From Nonomuraea gerenzanensis (GTDB lineage Bacteria; Actinomycetota; Actinomycetes; Streptosporangiales; Streptosporangiaceae): DNA of 64,000 bases. The notes under the pieces were generated by a model. The model was not told the DNA's origin and made no database searches. It saw only the letters and a list, made by a program, of their open reading frames with translations. Location of the stretch: the NCBI RefSeq assembly GCF_020215645.1, contig NZ_CP084058.1, positions 8,246,001 through 8,310,000 on the forward strand. The letters run 5' to 3'. The first letter of the stretch is position 1; every line of letters starts with the position of its first letter. Both the position numbers and the translations under genes were made by a program. Below, piece after piece: positions 44,380 through 52,666 of the stretch.

Positions 44380-45546
44380 GTGCGCATCGTCATCGCCGGG
44401 GCCGGCATCGGCGGGCTGACCGCCGCACTCAGCCTGCACGCGGCCGGCTTCTCCGACGTGACCGTGCACGAGGCGGCCGGTGAGCTGAAGCCGCTCGGCG
44501 TCGGCATCAACCTGCTCCCGCACGCCGTCCGCGAGCTGACCGAGCTGGGCCTGGCCGACCGGCTGGCCGGGATCGGCGTCGCCACGGCCGAGCTGGCCTA
44601 CTTCAACCGCTACGGCACGCCGATCTGGTCGGAGCCGCGCGGGATCGGCGCCGGCTACGCCTGGCCGCAGTACTCCGTGCACCGCGGCCGCCTGCAGCTG
44701 CTCCTGCTGGAGGCGGTGATCGAGCGGCTCGGGCCCGGCAGCGTGCGGACCGGCAGCCGGATCACCGGGCCGGGCGAGGAGGACCTGCTCATCGGCGCCG
44801 ACGGCATCAACTCAGCCGTGCGCGCGCACCTGTACCCGGGTGAGGGGCCGCCGCCGTGGAACGGCCTGGTGCTGTGGCGCGGCACCACTTACGGCGAGCC
44901 GTTCCTGACCGGCCGATCGATGATCATGGCGGGGGACGGGACACAGAAGTTCGTCGCGTACCCGATCGAGACCGGCGAGCGCACCCTGATCAACTGGATC
45001 GCCGAACGCCCGCTCGACGGCGAGCCCCCGGAGCGCGGCAACTGGAACCGTCCGTGCGACCTGGCCGAGGTCGGCAGGCACTTCGCGGACTGGCGCTTCG
45101 ACTGGCTGGACGTGCCCGGCCTCATCGCCGGGGCCGAGACGGCGTACGAGTACCCGATGGTGGACCGCGACCCGCTGCCCCGCTGGACGATCGGGAAGGT
45201 CACGCTGCTCGGTGACGCCGCCCACGCGATGTACCCGATCGGCTCGAACGGCGCCTCCCAGGCCATCATCGACGCCCGGGTGCTGGCGTACGCGCTGGCC
45301 CGCGGCGAGCTGGACGCGTACGAGCGGCTGCGGCGGCCCGCCACGACGGCGCTGCAGCTGTCGAACAGGGAGATGGGCCCCGAGGTGGTCATGAAGCTGG
45401 CGCACGAGCGCGCGCCCGGCGGGTTCGACGACATCGAGGCGGTGATCCCGCTGGCGGAACGCGCCGAGATCGCCGCCTCCTACAAGCGCACGGCGGGCTT
45501 CGACCCGGCCTCGCTGAGCGAGCGGCCCTCCTGGAGCGTCACATGA
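44380..45546 (+). CDS. FAD-dependent monooxygenase (PHBH fold)
   Basis: 388 residues from GTG 44380 with GGAGGG upstream. FAD-binding GxGxxG in MRIVIAGAGIGGLTAALSL; the GADGINSAVRAHL (DG) motif; and GDAAHAMYPIGSNGASQAI near the C-terminus, the flavin/NADPH segment of class A aromatic hydroxylases. Substrate unknown. The DG region is shorter than usual (RITGPGEEDLLIGADG), suggesting a small internal deletion in a loop. It overlaps the DUF3237 gene by 4 nt (ATGA), and the CocE-type hydrolase follows, giving a likely three-gene catabolic operon under MarR control. Confidence 0.9.
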   Translation: MRIVIAGAGIGGLTAALSLHAAGFSDVTVHEAAGELKPLGVGINLLPHAVRELTELGLADRLAGIGVATAELAYFNRYGTPIWSEPRGIGAGYAWPQYSVHRGRLQLLLLEAVIERLGPGSVRTGSRITGPGEEDLLIGADGINSAVRAHLYPGEGPPPWNGLVLWRGTTYGEPFLTGRSMIMAGDGTQKFVAYPIETGERTLINWIAERPLDGEPPERGNWNRPCDLAEVGRHFADWRFDWLDVPGLIAGAETAYEYPMVDRDPLPRWTIGKVTLLGDAAHAMYPIGSNGASQAIIDARVLAYALARGELDAYERLRRPATTALQLSNREMGPEVVMKLAHERAPGGFDDIEAVIPLAERAEIAASYKRTAGFDPASLSERPSWSVT

Positions 45547-45995
45547 TGGGCCTGGAACCGCTCGCCGCCTTCCACGTCGAGCTGGACCCCGTCCTCGACC
45601 TCGGCGACTCGCCGTGGGGCCGCCGCCGGGTGATCAACATCGTGGGCGGCTCGTTCGACGGGCCCCGGTTGTCGGGCGTGGTGCTGCCCGGCGGCGCCGA
45701 CTGGCAGGTCGTCCACGCCGACGGCGCGATCAGCATCGACACCCGCTACACACTGCGCACCCACGACGGGGCGCTGCTCTACATCGCCACCAGCGGCGTG
45801 CGGCACGGCCCGCCCGAGGTGCTCGGGCGGCTCGCGCGGGGCGAGGCGGTGGACCCTGCCGAGTACTACTTCCGGCTGTTCTGCCGTTTCGAGACCGGTG
45901 ACGAGCGCTACGGATGGCTGAACCGTACGCTGGCCGTGGCCTCAGCGGCCCGCGCCGCCTCCGCGGTCCGATACGACGCCTACGCCTTGACCTGA
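45543..45995 (+). CDS. DUF3237 family protein
   Basis: 150 residues. Beta-barrel-type family: INIVGGSFDGPRLSGVVLPG, GADWQVVHADGAISIDTRYT, LRTHDGALLYIATSGVRHG and EYYFRLFCRFETGDERYGWL. Function not established, though members often neighbour aromatic-catabolic oxygenases. Translationally coupled to the monooxygenase by an ATGA overlap; the hydrolase gene starts 19 bp further on. Confidence 0.9.
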   Translation: MMGLEPLAAFHVELDPVLDLGDSPWGRRRVINIVGGSFDGPRLSGVVLPGGADWQVVHADGAISIDTRYTLRTHDGALLYIATSGVRHGPPEVLGRLARGEAVDPAEYYFRLFCRFETGDERYGWLNRTLAVASAARAASAVRYDAYALT

Positions 45996-46014
45996 CCGAC
46001 GCTGGAGGCCCTCG

Positions 46015-47616
46015 ATGCCGAAGCTCGACCGCTCGCCGATGCGCGTCACCGCCGAGTACGACACCCCGATGCCGATGCGTGACGGCACCGTGCTGCGCGG
46101 CTCGGTGCACCGACGCGCGGAGGGCGGGCCGTTCCCCGCGTTGCTGGCGCGCAGCCCGTACGGCGAGGGGCCCTTCCGGGCGATCCCGCTGACCGCGGCG
46201 CTGGAGGCGGGCTTCGCGGTGGTGCTGCAGCACTGCCGGGGGCGCGGCACCAGCGACGGCGAGTTCCGGCCGTGGCTGGACGAGGGCGACGACGGGCACG
46301 ACACGATCGCCTGGATCACCGCCCAGCCGTGGTCGAACGGCGAGGTGGTGATGACCGGCATGTCGTACCTGGCCGGCTGCGCCCTGCAGGCGGCGGCCAC
46401 CCGCCCGCCGGGCCTCAAGGCGGTCTACGCCGCCATGACGCCGCACGACTTCCACGACGGTCTGAAGTACCACGGCGGCGCGCTGGCCCTGGGCTCGGCG
46501 CTCAACTGGGGCGCGATGCAGGCGGCGCTCGGCCTGATGCACGCCGCCGAGGCGGGCGAGGACGTCGGCGCGGCGTTCGGCCCGCTGCTGCCGGCCATGA
46601 CCGACCCGGCCGCGGCGGTGCGCACGCTGCCGCTGGACGCGGTCGAGGGCATCCCGTGGTGGCACGACTGGATCTCCCACCCCGAGCGCGACGCGTACTG
46701 GCAGGGCCTGGCCGAGACGCTGCGGCACGACCGCATCGAGGCGCCGGTCATGCACGTGGCCGGCTGGTTCGACCTGTTCCTGTCCGGCACGCTGGAGAAC
46801 CACCGCCGCCTGGGCGGCCCGCTGGTCATCGGCCCCTGGTCGCACCTGACCTCGGCCTCCTCCGGCACCGGGCGGCTGGACTTCGGCTTCTCCGCCTCGG
46901 CCCAGGCGATCCAGCTGGAGCAGCGGCAGCTCGCCTTCCTCCAGGGCCGTGACACCGGGCCGGCCGTGAAGATCTTCGTGATGGGCGACGACGTGTGGCG
47001 CGACGAGGAGTCCTGGCCCCTGGCCCGCGCCGTCGAGACCCGCTACCACCTGCACCCCGGCGGCCTGCTCTCCCCCGACCCGCCCGCGCCGGGCGCGGAG
47101 CCCGCGACGTTCACGTTCGACCCGCGCGACCCGGTGCCCACGACCGGCGGCCCGACCCTGCTGGCCGACCCCACGAACGTCGGCCCGCAGGACCAGCGCG
47201 ACGTGGAGCGCCGCGCCGACGTGCTCTGCTACACCAGCGAGGCGCTCGGCTCGGACCTGGAGGTGACCGGCCCCGTGACGGTGACGCTGCGCGCCGGGAC
47301 CTCGGCCGCCTGCACCGACTGGACGGCCAAGCTGGTGAACGTCCACCCGGACGGCCGGGCGATGAGCGTGACCGACGGCATCGTGCGCACCACCACGGCG
47401 GCCGGGACGTACACCGTCGATCTGGTGGCCACCAGCCAGGTCTTCAAGGCGGGCCACCGGATCAGGGTGCAGATCTCCAGCTCGAACTTCCCCCGCTTCG
47501 ACCGTAATCCGGGCACCGGCCGCCCCGCCGCGCTGGCCACGGAGGCCGAGCTGGTCGTCCAGCGGCAGCGCGTCTTCCCTGATTCCTTCATCACCCTGCC
47601 CGTGGTGCCGCGTTAA
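46015..47616 (+). CDS. CocE/NonD family alpha/beta hydrolase (S15-like)
   Basis: 533 residues; GGAGG 7-8 nt before ATG. The N-terminal hydrolase domain begins with MRDGTVLRGSVHRR and has LARSPYGEGPF, the HCRGRGTSDGEF segment, the nucleophile elbow GMSYLAG and late Asp/His candidates (HVAGWFDLFLSGTLENHR, IGPWSHL). The C-terminal jelly-roll is characteristic of X-Pro dipeptidyl peptidase S15 and cocaine esterase (CTDWTAKLVNVHPDGRAM, GHRIRVQISSSNFPRFDRN). Likely an intracellular esterase or amidase acting with the upstream oxygenase. No signal peptide. Confidence 0.92.
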   Translation: MPKLDRSPMRVTAEYDTPMPMRDGTVLRGSVHRRAEGGPFPALLARSPYGEGPFRAIPLTAALEAGFAVVLQHCRGRGTSDGEFRPWLDEGDDGHDTIAWITAQPWSNGEVVMTGMSYLAGCALQAAATRPPGLKAVYAAMTPHDFHDGLKYHGGALALGSALNWGAMQAALGLMHAAEAGEDVGAAFGPLLPAMTDPAAAVRTLPLDAVEGIPWWHDWISHPERDAYWQGLAETLRHDRIEAPVMHVAGWFDLFLSGTLENHRRLGGPLVIGPWSHLTSASSGTGRLDFGFSASAQAIQLEQRQLAFLQGRDTGPAVKIFVMGDDVWRDEESWPLARAVETRYHLHPGGLLSPDPPAPGAEPATFTFDPRDPVPTTGGPTLLADPTNVGPQDQRDVERRADVLCYTSEALGSDLEVTGPVTVTLRAGTSAACTDWTAKLVNVHPDGRAMSVTDGIVRTTTAAGTYTVDLVATSQVFKAGHRIRVQISSSNFPRFDRNPGTGRPAALATEAELVVQRQRVFPDSFITLPVVPR

Positions 47617-47668
47617 GCCGTCGTTCTTCTTCAGGCAATTTCCAGGTAGGGCGGGTACTCTCCCCGGC

Positions 47669-48550
47669 ATGAAATGGCAGCGCACAATCAACGGGGCGCT
47701 GGCGAGGTACACCGGATTCCAGTTCAACCGAGTAGGTAAAGCAGGGCAAGCGGCTACGACGACGGTGCAGGAAAGGACCCCGGTCAAACGGCCGGAGACG
47801 CCTTTCCGGCCGCCGGCGGATCCGAAGACCGACCGTCTCGTGCAGGCGCCGGTCTTCATCATCTCGCCGGTCCGTTCGGGCTCGACGCTGCTGCGGGCGA
47901 TGCTCAACGCTCACCCGGACCTGCATGCTCCGCACGAGCTGCACGTACGCCGGTTGAGAGTGGAATTCGACACCTCGCTGGCGGAGAAGGCCATGGAGGC
48001 ACTCGGGCACAACAAGGCCGACCTGGAGCACCTGCTGTGGGACCGGGTGCTGCACCGGGAGCTGGTCCGCAGCGGCAAGCGGTTCATTGTGGAGAAGACG
48101 CCTGCCAACGCGTTCGCCTACGAGCGCCTGTCCACCTGCTGGCCGGACGCGCGGTTCGTGTTCCTGCTGCGCCACCCCGCCTCCATCGCCTCCTCCTGGT
48201 ACGAGGCCAGCCCCGGCAAGCGCACCCCCGACGAGGCCGCCGCCGACGCGCTGCGGTACATGAAGGCCGTGCAGCGGGCCCGCAAGGCCCTGCCCGGCCT
48301 GACCGTGCGCTACGAGGAGCTGACCGAGGACCCGGAGCGGATCAGCCGCGACATCTGCGACTTCCTGGGCGTCCCGTGGGCCCCCGAGCTGCTCTCCTAC
48401 GGCACCCCCGACGTGGTGACCAAGGGCCTGGGCGACTGGAAGGACAAGATCCGCTCAGGAACGGTGCAACGCGGCCGCGACCTGCCCAGGCCCGAGCAGG
48501 TCCCTGATGTGCTGAAGGACATGTGCAGGCACTGGGAGTACCTGACGTGA
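47669..48550 (+). CDS. Sulfotransferase family protein
   Basis: 293 residues. The PAPS-binding P-loop FIISPVRSGSTLLRAML lies near residue 65. The 3'-phosphate segment is RFVFLLRHPASIASSW. RYEELTEDPERISRDICDFLG matches the usual C-terminal helix. The family transfers sulfate to glycans or small molecules; the N-terminal 60 residues are variable and polar. The stop overlaps the GTG start of a GT4 glycosyltransferase by 4 nt, so a sulfated glycan is a plausible product (inference). Confidence 0.9.
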   Translation: MKWQRTINGALARYTGFQFNRVGKAGQAATTTVQERTPVKRPETPFRPPADPKTDRLVQAPVFIISPVRSGSTLLRAMLNAHPDLHAPHELHVRRLRVEFDTSLAEKAMEALGHNKADLEHLLWDRVLHRELVRSGKRFIVEKTPANAFAYERLSTCWPDARFVFLLRHPASIASSWYEASPGKRTPDEAAADALRYMKAVQRARKALPGLTVRYEELTEDPERISRDICDFLGVPWAPELLSYGTPDVVTKGLGDWKDKIRSGTVQRGRDLPRPEQVPDVLKDMCRHWEYLT

Positions 48551-49725
48551 AGATCCGCTACATGCTGCTGCACGCCTACGGCATGGGCGGCACCATCCGC
48601 ACCGTGGTCAACCAGGCCAACGCCATGGCCGCGGCCGGCCACGACGTCGAGATCGTCAGCGTGGTCCGGCGCAGGAACGAGCCACAGTTCGCAATCGACC
48701 CGCTGGTGCGCCTGTCGGCGCTGGTGGACCAGCGCGAGGGCATCACCGCCGACTCCCTGGCGCGCAAGGTGTGGCGCCGGGCCCGCGGCAAGATCGTCCC
48801 CTACGGGGAGTTCGCGGCCGAGTACTTCACCGAGCGCGTCGAGGCGGCGGTCATCGACTACGTCTCCGGCCTGCGTGACGGCATCCTGGTCACCACCCGG
48901 CCCGCGCTCAACCTGATCGCGGCCCGCCGCGCCTCCTCCAGCGTGATCCGCGTCGCCCAGGAGCACATGAACCTGGCCTCCTACCACGAGCGGGTCCGCG
49001 AGCAGATCGCCCGGCACTACGGCCGCTTCGACGCGGTGGCGGTGCTGACGGAGACCAGCCGCCGCGAGTACCGCAAGCTGCTGAAGGACACGCCCGTGGT
49101 GCGCATCCCCAACGCGGTGCACATGGACGAGCGCAAGCACTCCGACCAGAGCAACAAGATCGTGATCGCCGTGGGGAGGCTGGTGCCGCAGAAGGGCTTC
49201 GACATGCTCATCCCGGCCTTCGCCGCCACCGCGGAGGAGCACCCGGAGTGGAAGCTGCGCATCTTCGGCACCGGGCCGTCGAAGGAGCGGCTGCAGAAGC
49301 GCATCGACGAGGTCGGCGCGGGCGGCCGGATCAAGCTCATGGGCCGCAGCAACCGCATCCACGAGGAGCTGGCCAAGGCGTCGGTCTACGCGCTCAGCTC
49401 CCGGATCGAGGGGCTGCCGATGGCCATGATCGAGGCGATGGGCCACGCCCTGCCGATCGTCGCCTTCGACTGCCCGACGGGGCCCGCCGACGTGCTCACG
49501 CCCGGCAAGGACGGGCTGCTGGTGCCGCCACGCAACGTGCCCGCGCTGACCGAGGCGCTGAGCCGGGTGATGGGCGATCGCGAGCTGCGGCTGCGCCTGG
49601 GCGCCACCGCGGCGGAGACGGCCTTCGGCTACACCCCGCACGTCGTGATGCCGCTGTGGGAGAAGCTGTTCACCGCGCTGTCCAACGGCGAGCCGATCGA
49701 CACCGACGTGCGCGCGGCCCGCTGA
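48547..49725 (+). CDS. Glycosyltransferase family 4 protein
   Basis: 392 residues from GTG 48547, in a GTGA overlap with the sulfotransferase stop. GT-B layout: KIRYMLLHAYGMGGTIRTVV at the N-terminus, AVLTETSRREYRKLL and IPNAVHMDE in the middle. Donor-domain blocks: VIAVGRLVPQKGFDMLIPAF, LRIFGTGPSKERLQKRI, SSRIEGLPMAMIEAMGHALP and DCPTGPADVL. A retaining transferase using a nucleotide sugar; acceptor unknown. Expected to work with the sulfotransferase on a cell-surface or secondary-metabolite glycan. Confidence 0.92.
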   Translation: MKIRYMLLHAYGMGGTIRTVVNQANAMAAAGHDVEIVSVVRRRNEPQFAIDPLVRLSALVDQREGITADSLARKVWRRARGKIVPYGEFAAEYFTERVEAAVIDYVSGLRDGILVTTRPALNLIAARRASSSVIRVAQEHMNLASYHERVREQIARHYGRFDAVAVLTETSRREYRKLLKDTPVVRIPNAVHMDERKHSDQSNKIVIAVGRLVPQKGFDMLIPAFAATAEEHPEWKLRIFGTGPSKERLQKRIDEVGAGGRIKLMGRSNRIHEELAKASVYALSSRIEGLPMAMIEAMGHALPIVAFDCPTGPADVLTPGKDGLLVPPRNVPALTEALSRVMGDRELRLRLGATAAETAFGYTPHVVMPLWEKLFTALSNGEPIDTDVRAAR

Positions 49726-49736
49726 GCCGTGCGCTT

Positions 49737-49763
49737 GCCCGGCCCCTCTTCCGGGGGCCGGGC
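49737..49763. terminator. Bidirectional hairpin between GT4 and the gentisate operon
   Basis: A perfect 10-bp stem, GCCCGGCCCC (49737-49746) and GGGGCCGGGC (49754-49763), with the loop TCTTCCG, between two convergent genes. Confidence 0.78.
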
Positions 49764-49776
49764 CCGCTCCCTCCGC

Positions 49777-51069
49777 TCAGGCCGCCGGGAACATCGGCGG
49801 CTCCTGGCCGGGGGTGAGCGCGGTCGGCCCGAACAGCCAGTCCACGTAGGTGTAGTCGTGCACGTCGCGCCCGCGCAGCACGCCGTTGCGCCACAGCCGC
49901 TTGTCGCCGTCGTGGTGCCACAGCTCGCCCCAGGCGCGCGCGGTGGTCAGCACGCGGCGGCAGTGCTCGGGGCGGACGGCGTTGTACGCCGCCAGCGCCG
50001 CGTCCCAGTCACCCCGCGCGCCGTCCACCTGCTCCGACAGCACCCAGGCGTCCTCGATGGCCATGACCGCGCCCTGCGCGAGGTACTGCAGCGGCGGGTG
50101 CGCCGCGTCCCCGGACAGGACGATCCTGCCGCTGACCCAGTTCATGATCGGGTCGCGGTCGAACATCCGCCACCAGCGATCGCGCCACATCAGCGGCAGC
50201 CCGGCCCGCACCTGGTCGCAGGTGTGCTCGAAGGCCGCGTCGAGCTCGTCGGGCGTGCCCCAGTCGGCCTCGCCGGCCAGCGCCTTCGGCGACTCGAACA
50301 CCGCGACCTGGTTGAACATCTCCCCCTGGCGCAGCGGGTACTGCACGAAGTGGCAGCGGGGGCCGACGTAGACGACCACGTCCTTGGTGTGCACGTCGAG
50401 GTCGGCCACCCGGTCGATCGGCACGGCGCCCCGGTAGGCGACGTAGGCGGAGTTGACCGGCTCGTCGTCGCTGAGGAGGCGGCGGGCCACGGAGTGCAGG
50501 CCGTCGGCCGCGATGACGACCGCGCCGCGCTCACGCCCTCCGGCATGCACGGCCACCGCGCCGCGCTCCCGTCTGCCGTCGTGCGTCGCCGCCGCGCCAT
50601 CCTCGTCCCCGCCGTGCGCCGCCGCCGCGCCGTCCTCGGCCTGCTCGTACCCGGTCACCGTGACGTCGGTGACCAGGTCCACGCCCGCCCGCCGGCAGGC
50701 GCGCAGCAGCGTGCCGTGCAGGTCGCTGCGGTGGATCACCATGTACGGGAAGCCGTAGCGCCGCTCCACGTCGTGCAGGTCGAGCCTGGTCAGGACGCTG
50801 CCGTCAAGGGCGTCCTTCATCACGATGTGCTCGGGGAGCACGCCGAGCGAGACGATCTCGTCGAGCAGGCCCCAGCGGTCGAGGATGCGGGTGCAGTTGG
50901 GCGCGATCTGCAGCCCGGCGCCGACCTCGCCGAACTCCTGCGCCCGCTCCAGCACCCGCACCCGCAGCCCCTTGCGGCTGAGCGCCAGGGCGTTGGACAG
51001 GCCGCCGATGCCGCCGCCCACCACGACCACGTCCACGTCGTCACTGCTCACCTGAGTGGTTCCTTCCAT
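49777..51069 (-). CDS. FAD-dependent monooxygenase, probable 3-hydroxybenzoate 6-hydroxylase
   Basis: 430 residues from ATG 51069; GTG 51090 would overlap the upstream gene. Class A hydroxylase: VVVVGGGIGGLSNALALSRKG, the Arg in YMVIHRSDLHGTLL, IAADGLHSVARRLL, and LSGDAAHPPLQYLAQGAVMAIED. The operon partners define the role: hydroxylation of 3-hydroxybenzoate (or salicylate-like substrate) to gentisate. An Ala/His/Gly/Arg-rich insertion of about 30 residues (GAAAAHGGDEDGAAATHDG type) interrupts the strand before the DG motif and looks like local duplication. Last gene of the gentisate operon. Confidence 0.88.
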   Translation of the reverse strand: MEGTTQVSSDDVDVVVVGGGIGGLSNALALSRKGLRVRVLERAQEFGEVGAGLQIAPNCTRILDRWGLLDEIVSLGVLPEHIVMKDALDGSVLTRLDLHDVERRYGFPYMVIHRSDLHGTLLRACRRAGVDLVTDVTVTGYEQAEDGAAAAHGGDEDGAAATHDGRRERGAVAVHAGGRERGAVVIAADGLHSVARRLLSDDEPVNSAYVAYRGAVPIDRVADLDVHTKDVVVYVGPRCHFVQYPLRQGEMFNQVAVFESPKALAGEADWGTPDELDAAFEHTCDQVRAGLPLMWRDRWWRMFDRDPIMNWVSGRIVLSGDAAHPPLQYLAQGAVMAIEDAWVLSEQVDGARGDWDAALAAYNAVRPEHCRRVLTTARAWGELWHHDGDKRLWRNGVLRGRDVHDYTYVDWLFGPTALTPGQEPPMFPAA

Positions 51070-51080
51070 CGTCGCGCCGC

Positions 51081-51824
51081 CTACAGCCACCGCGGCAGCG
51101 CGGGCGCGGGCCGGCCGCCCGGCCCCGCCGCACGGCCGGACAGGTAGGCCGCCAGCTCGGCGAGGGTGCCGGTGACGTCCGCCGGGTCACCGGCGCCCGC
51201 GACCCGCCACGTACCGCCGGAGCCCGCCGCCGTGAGGACGAGCGCGGGGCCGTCGCCCGCGCCGGACCGCTTGGCCGCGATGTCGTCGATCAGGCAGGTC
51301 AGGAAGTCCGCGGGCAGGTCGCCGAAGCCCACCCCGGCGCCGAGGTCCACGGCGTGCACCATGACCTCCCGCGCGCGCAGCCAGGCGATCTCGCTCGCCG
51401 GGACGGTGCGGCCCTGGGCGGTGCGCACCGGGTGGGCCCACTGCCGCTCGTCCAGCTCGGACAGCCGCCGGTCGAGCTGCTCCGCCGAGCTCGCGGCCCA
51501 GGAGCGCAGCTCGGCCGGGGAGCGCACGGCGCCCGCCCGGATGTCGGCGTCACGCTGCTCGAACGAGGTGTACATCGGGCGTTCCTCGCCGGTGCGCGCC
51601 CAGTGCGCCAGGTTGACCAGCGCGTCGGCGTTCGCGGCGACGTGGGCCACGAGGTGCCTGCCCGTCCAGCCGGTCAGCGCCGTGGGCCGGTCCAGCTCGT
51701 CGTCCGGCAGGACGGCCAGCGCGCCGAAGAACGTCCTGCTGCCCTCGGCCATCCAGCGCAGGCTGTCGGCCAGGCTCCGCCGGGCGGCCTCCGGGCGGCC
51801 CGGATCGGTGATCTCGGCGGCCAT
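51081..51824 (-). CDS. Mycothiol-dependent maleylpyruvate isomerase
   Basis: 247 residues. DinB-like four-helix N-terminal domain with the metal ligands at the spacing known from the Corynebacterium enzyme: His61 (VAHVAANADAL), then Glu153 and His157 (AREVMVHAVDLGAG); 92 and 4 residues apart, as there. The C-terminal SCP-like domain is TGTLAELAAYLSGRAAG. Converts maleylpyruvate to fumarylpyruvate with mycothiol as cofactor. The start ATG 51824 overlaps the stop of the FAH gene by one base (TAATG). It sits between dioxygenase/hydrolase and monooxygenase in one operon. Confidence 0.93.
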   Translation of the reverse strand: MAAEITDPGRPEAARRSLADSLRWMAEGSRTFFGALAVLPDDELDRPTALTGWTGRHLVAHVAANADALVNLAHWARTGEERPMYTSFEQRDADIRAGAVRSPAELRSWAASSAEQLDRRLSELDERQWAHPVRTAQGRTVPASEIAWLRAREVMVHAVDLGAGVGFGDLPADFLTCLIDDIAAKRSGAGDGPALVLTAAGSGGTWRVAGAGDPADVTGTLAELAAYLSGRAAGPGGRPAPALPRWL

Positions 51825-52666
51825 TAGGATGCTCGCTCCGGCTCAGCCACGGCCTTCGACTCCGAGCGGCCCAGACCGGTGATCTCGGTGGCCAGGACGC
51901 TGCCCTCGGCGAGGTAGCGGGCCGGCTTGCGGGCGTGGCCCACCCCGCCGGGGGTGCCCGTCGCGATGACGTCGCCCGGGTTCAGGGTGAGGATCGTGGA
52001 GACGTACCGGACCAGCGCGACGGGGTCGAAGACCAGGTCCGAGGTGTCGGCCCGCTGCACCACCTCGCCGTCCACCGCCCCGGTGAGGGTGAGCGAGGGA
52101 CGGGTGCCGCCGGGCAGGTCGTCCGGCGTGACCAGGTACGGGCCGAACGGCGTGCTGGCCTCCCAGGTCTTGCCCTGCAGCCAGACCGGCGAGCGGTACT
52201 GCCAGTCGCGCATGGTGACGTCGTTGAGCACGGCGAACCCGGCGATGGCCGCGTCGGCCTCGGCCTCGGTGGCGCGGCGCACGCGGCTGCCGATCACGAC
52301 GGCCAGCTCGGCCTCCCAGTCCACCTGCGCGGACTCGGGCGGGAGCTGGATCTCGTCGAAGGCGCCGATGAGCGCCTCGGGGTACTTGGCGAACAACGTC
52401 GGGTGCTCCGGCAGCTCCCGGCCCATCTCCAGGATGTGCTTGCGGTAGTTCAGGCCGATGCAGACGATCTTGCCGGGCCGGGGGACGACGGGCGCGAACC
52501 CGGCGCTCGCGACCGCCTCGCCGTCCGCGCGGGCGGCGTGCTCGGCCCAGTCCGGCCGGGCCAGCAGCTCCCCCACGTCGGCGAGGCCGAGGTCCACGAG
52601 GGTGTCCCCGTCCACGCGCACGGCCCTGGTGCGGCCGTCGGCGGTGCGGATGGTGGCGAGCTTCAT
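51824..52666 (-). CDS. Fumarylacetoacetate hydrolase family protein (fumarylpyruvate hydrolase)
   Basis: 280 residues from ATG 52666; AAGGAG 7-8 nt upstream, with an ATGA overlap with the dioxygenase stop. FAH fold: PGKIVCIGLNYRKHILEMG, PTLFAKYPEALIG, the metal site Glu-x-Glu in VDWEAELAVVIG, NDVTMRDWQ, then GDVIATGTPGGVGHARKP. In this operon it should cleave fumarylpyruvate to fumarate and pyruvate, the last step of the gentisate route. Confidence 0.93.
   Translation of the reverse strand: MKLATIRTADGRTRAVRVDGDTLVDLGLADVGELLARPDWAEHAARADGEAVASAGFAPVVPRPGKIVCIGLNYRKHILEMGRELPEHPTLFAKYPEALIGAFDEIQLPPESAQVDWEAELAVVIGSRVRRATEAEADAAIAGFAVLNDVTMRDWQYRSPVWLQGKTWEASTPFGPYLVTPDDLPGGTRPSLTLTGAVDGEVVQRADTSDLVFDPVALVRYVSTILTLNPGDVIATGTPGGVGHARKPARYLAEGSVLATEITGLGRSESKAVAEPERAS

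Noticed and set aside
49729..51147. Plus-strand frame of about 470 codons opposite the hydroxylase
   Set aside because: Composition is His/Val/Arg/Gly biased with no motif; the minus strand encodes a clear FAD enzyme.
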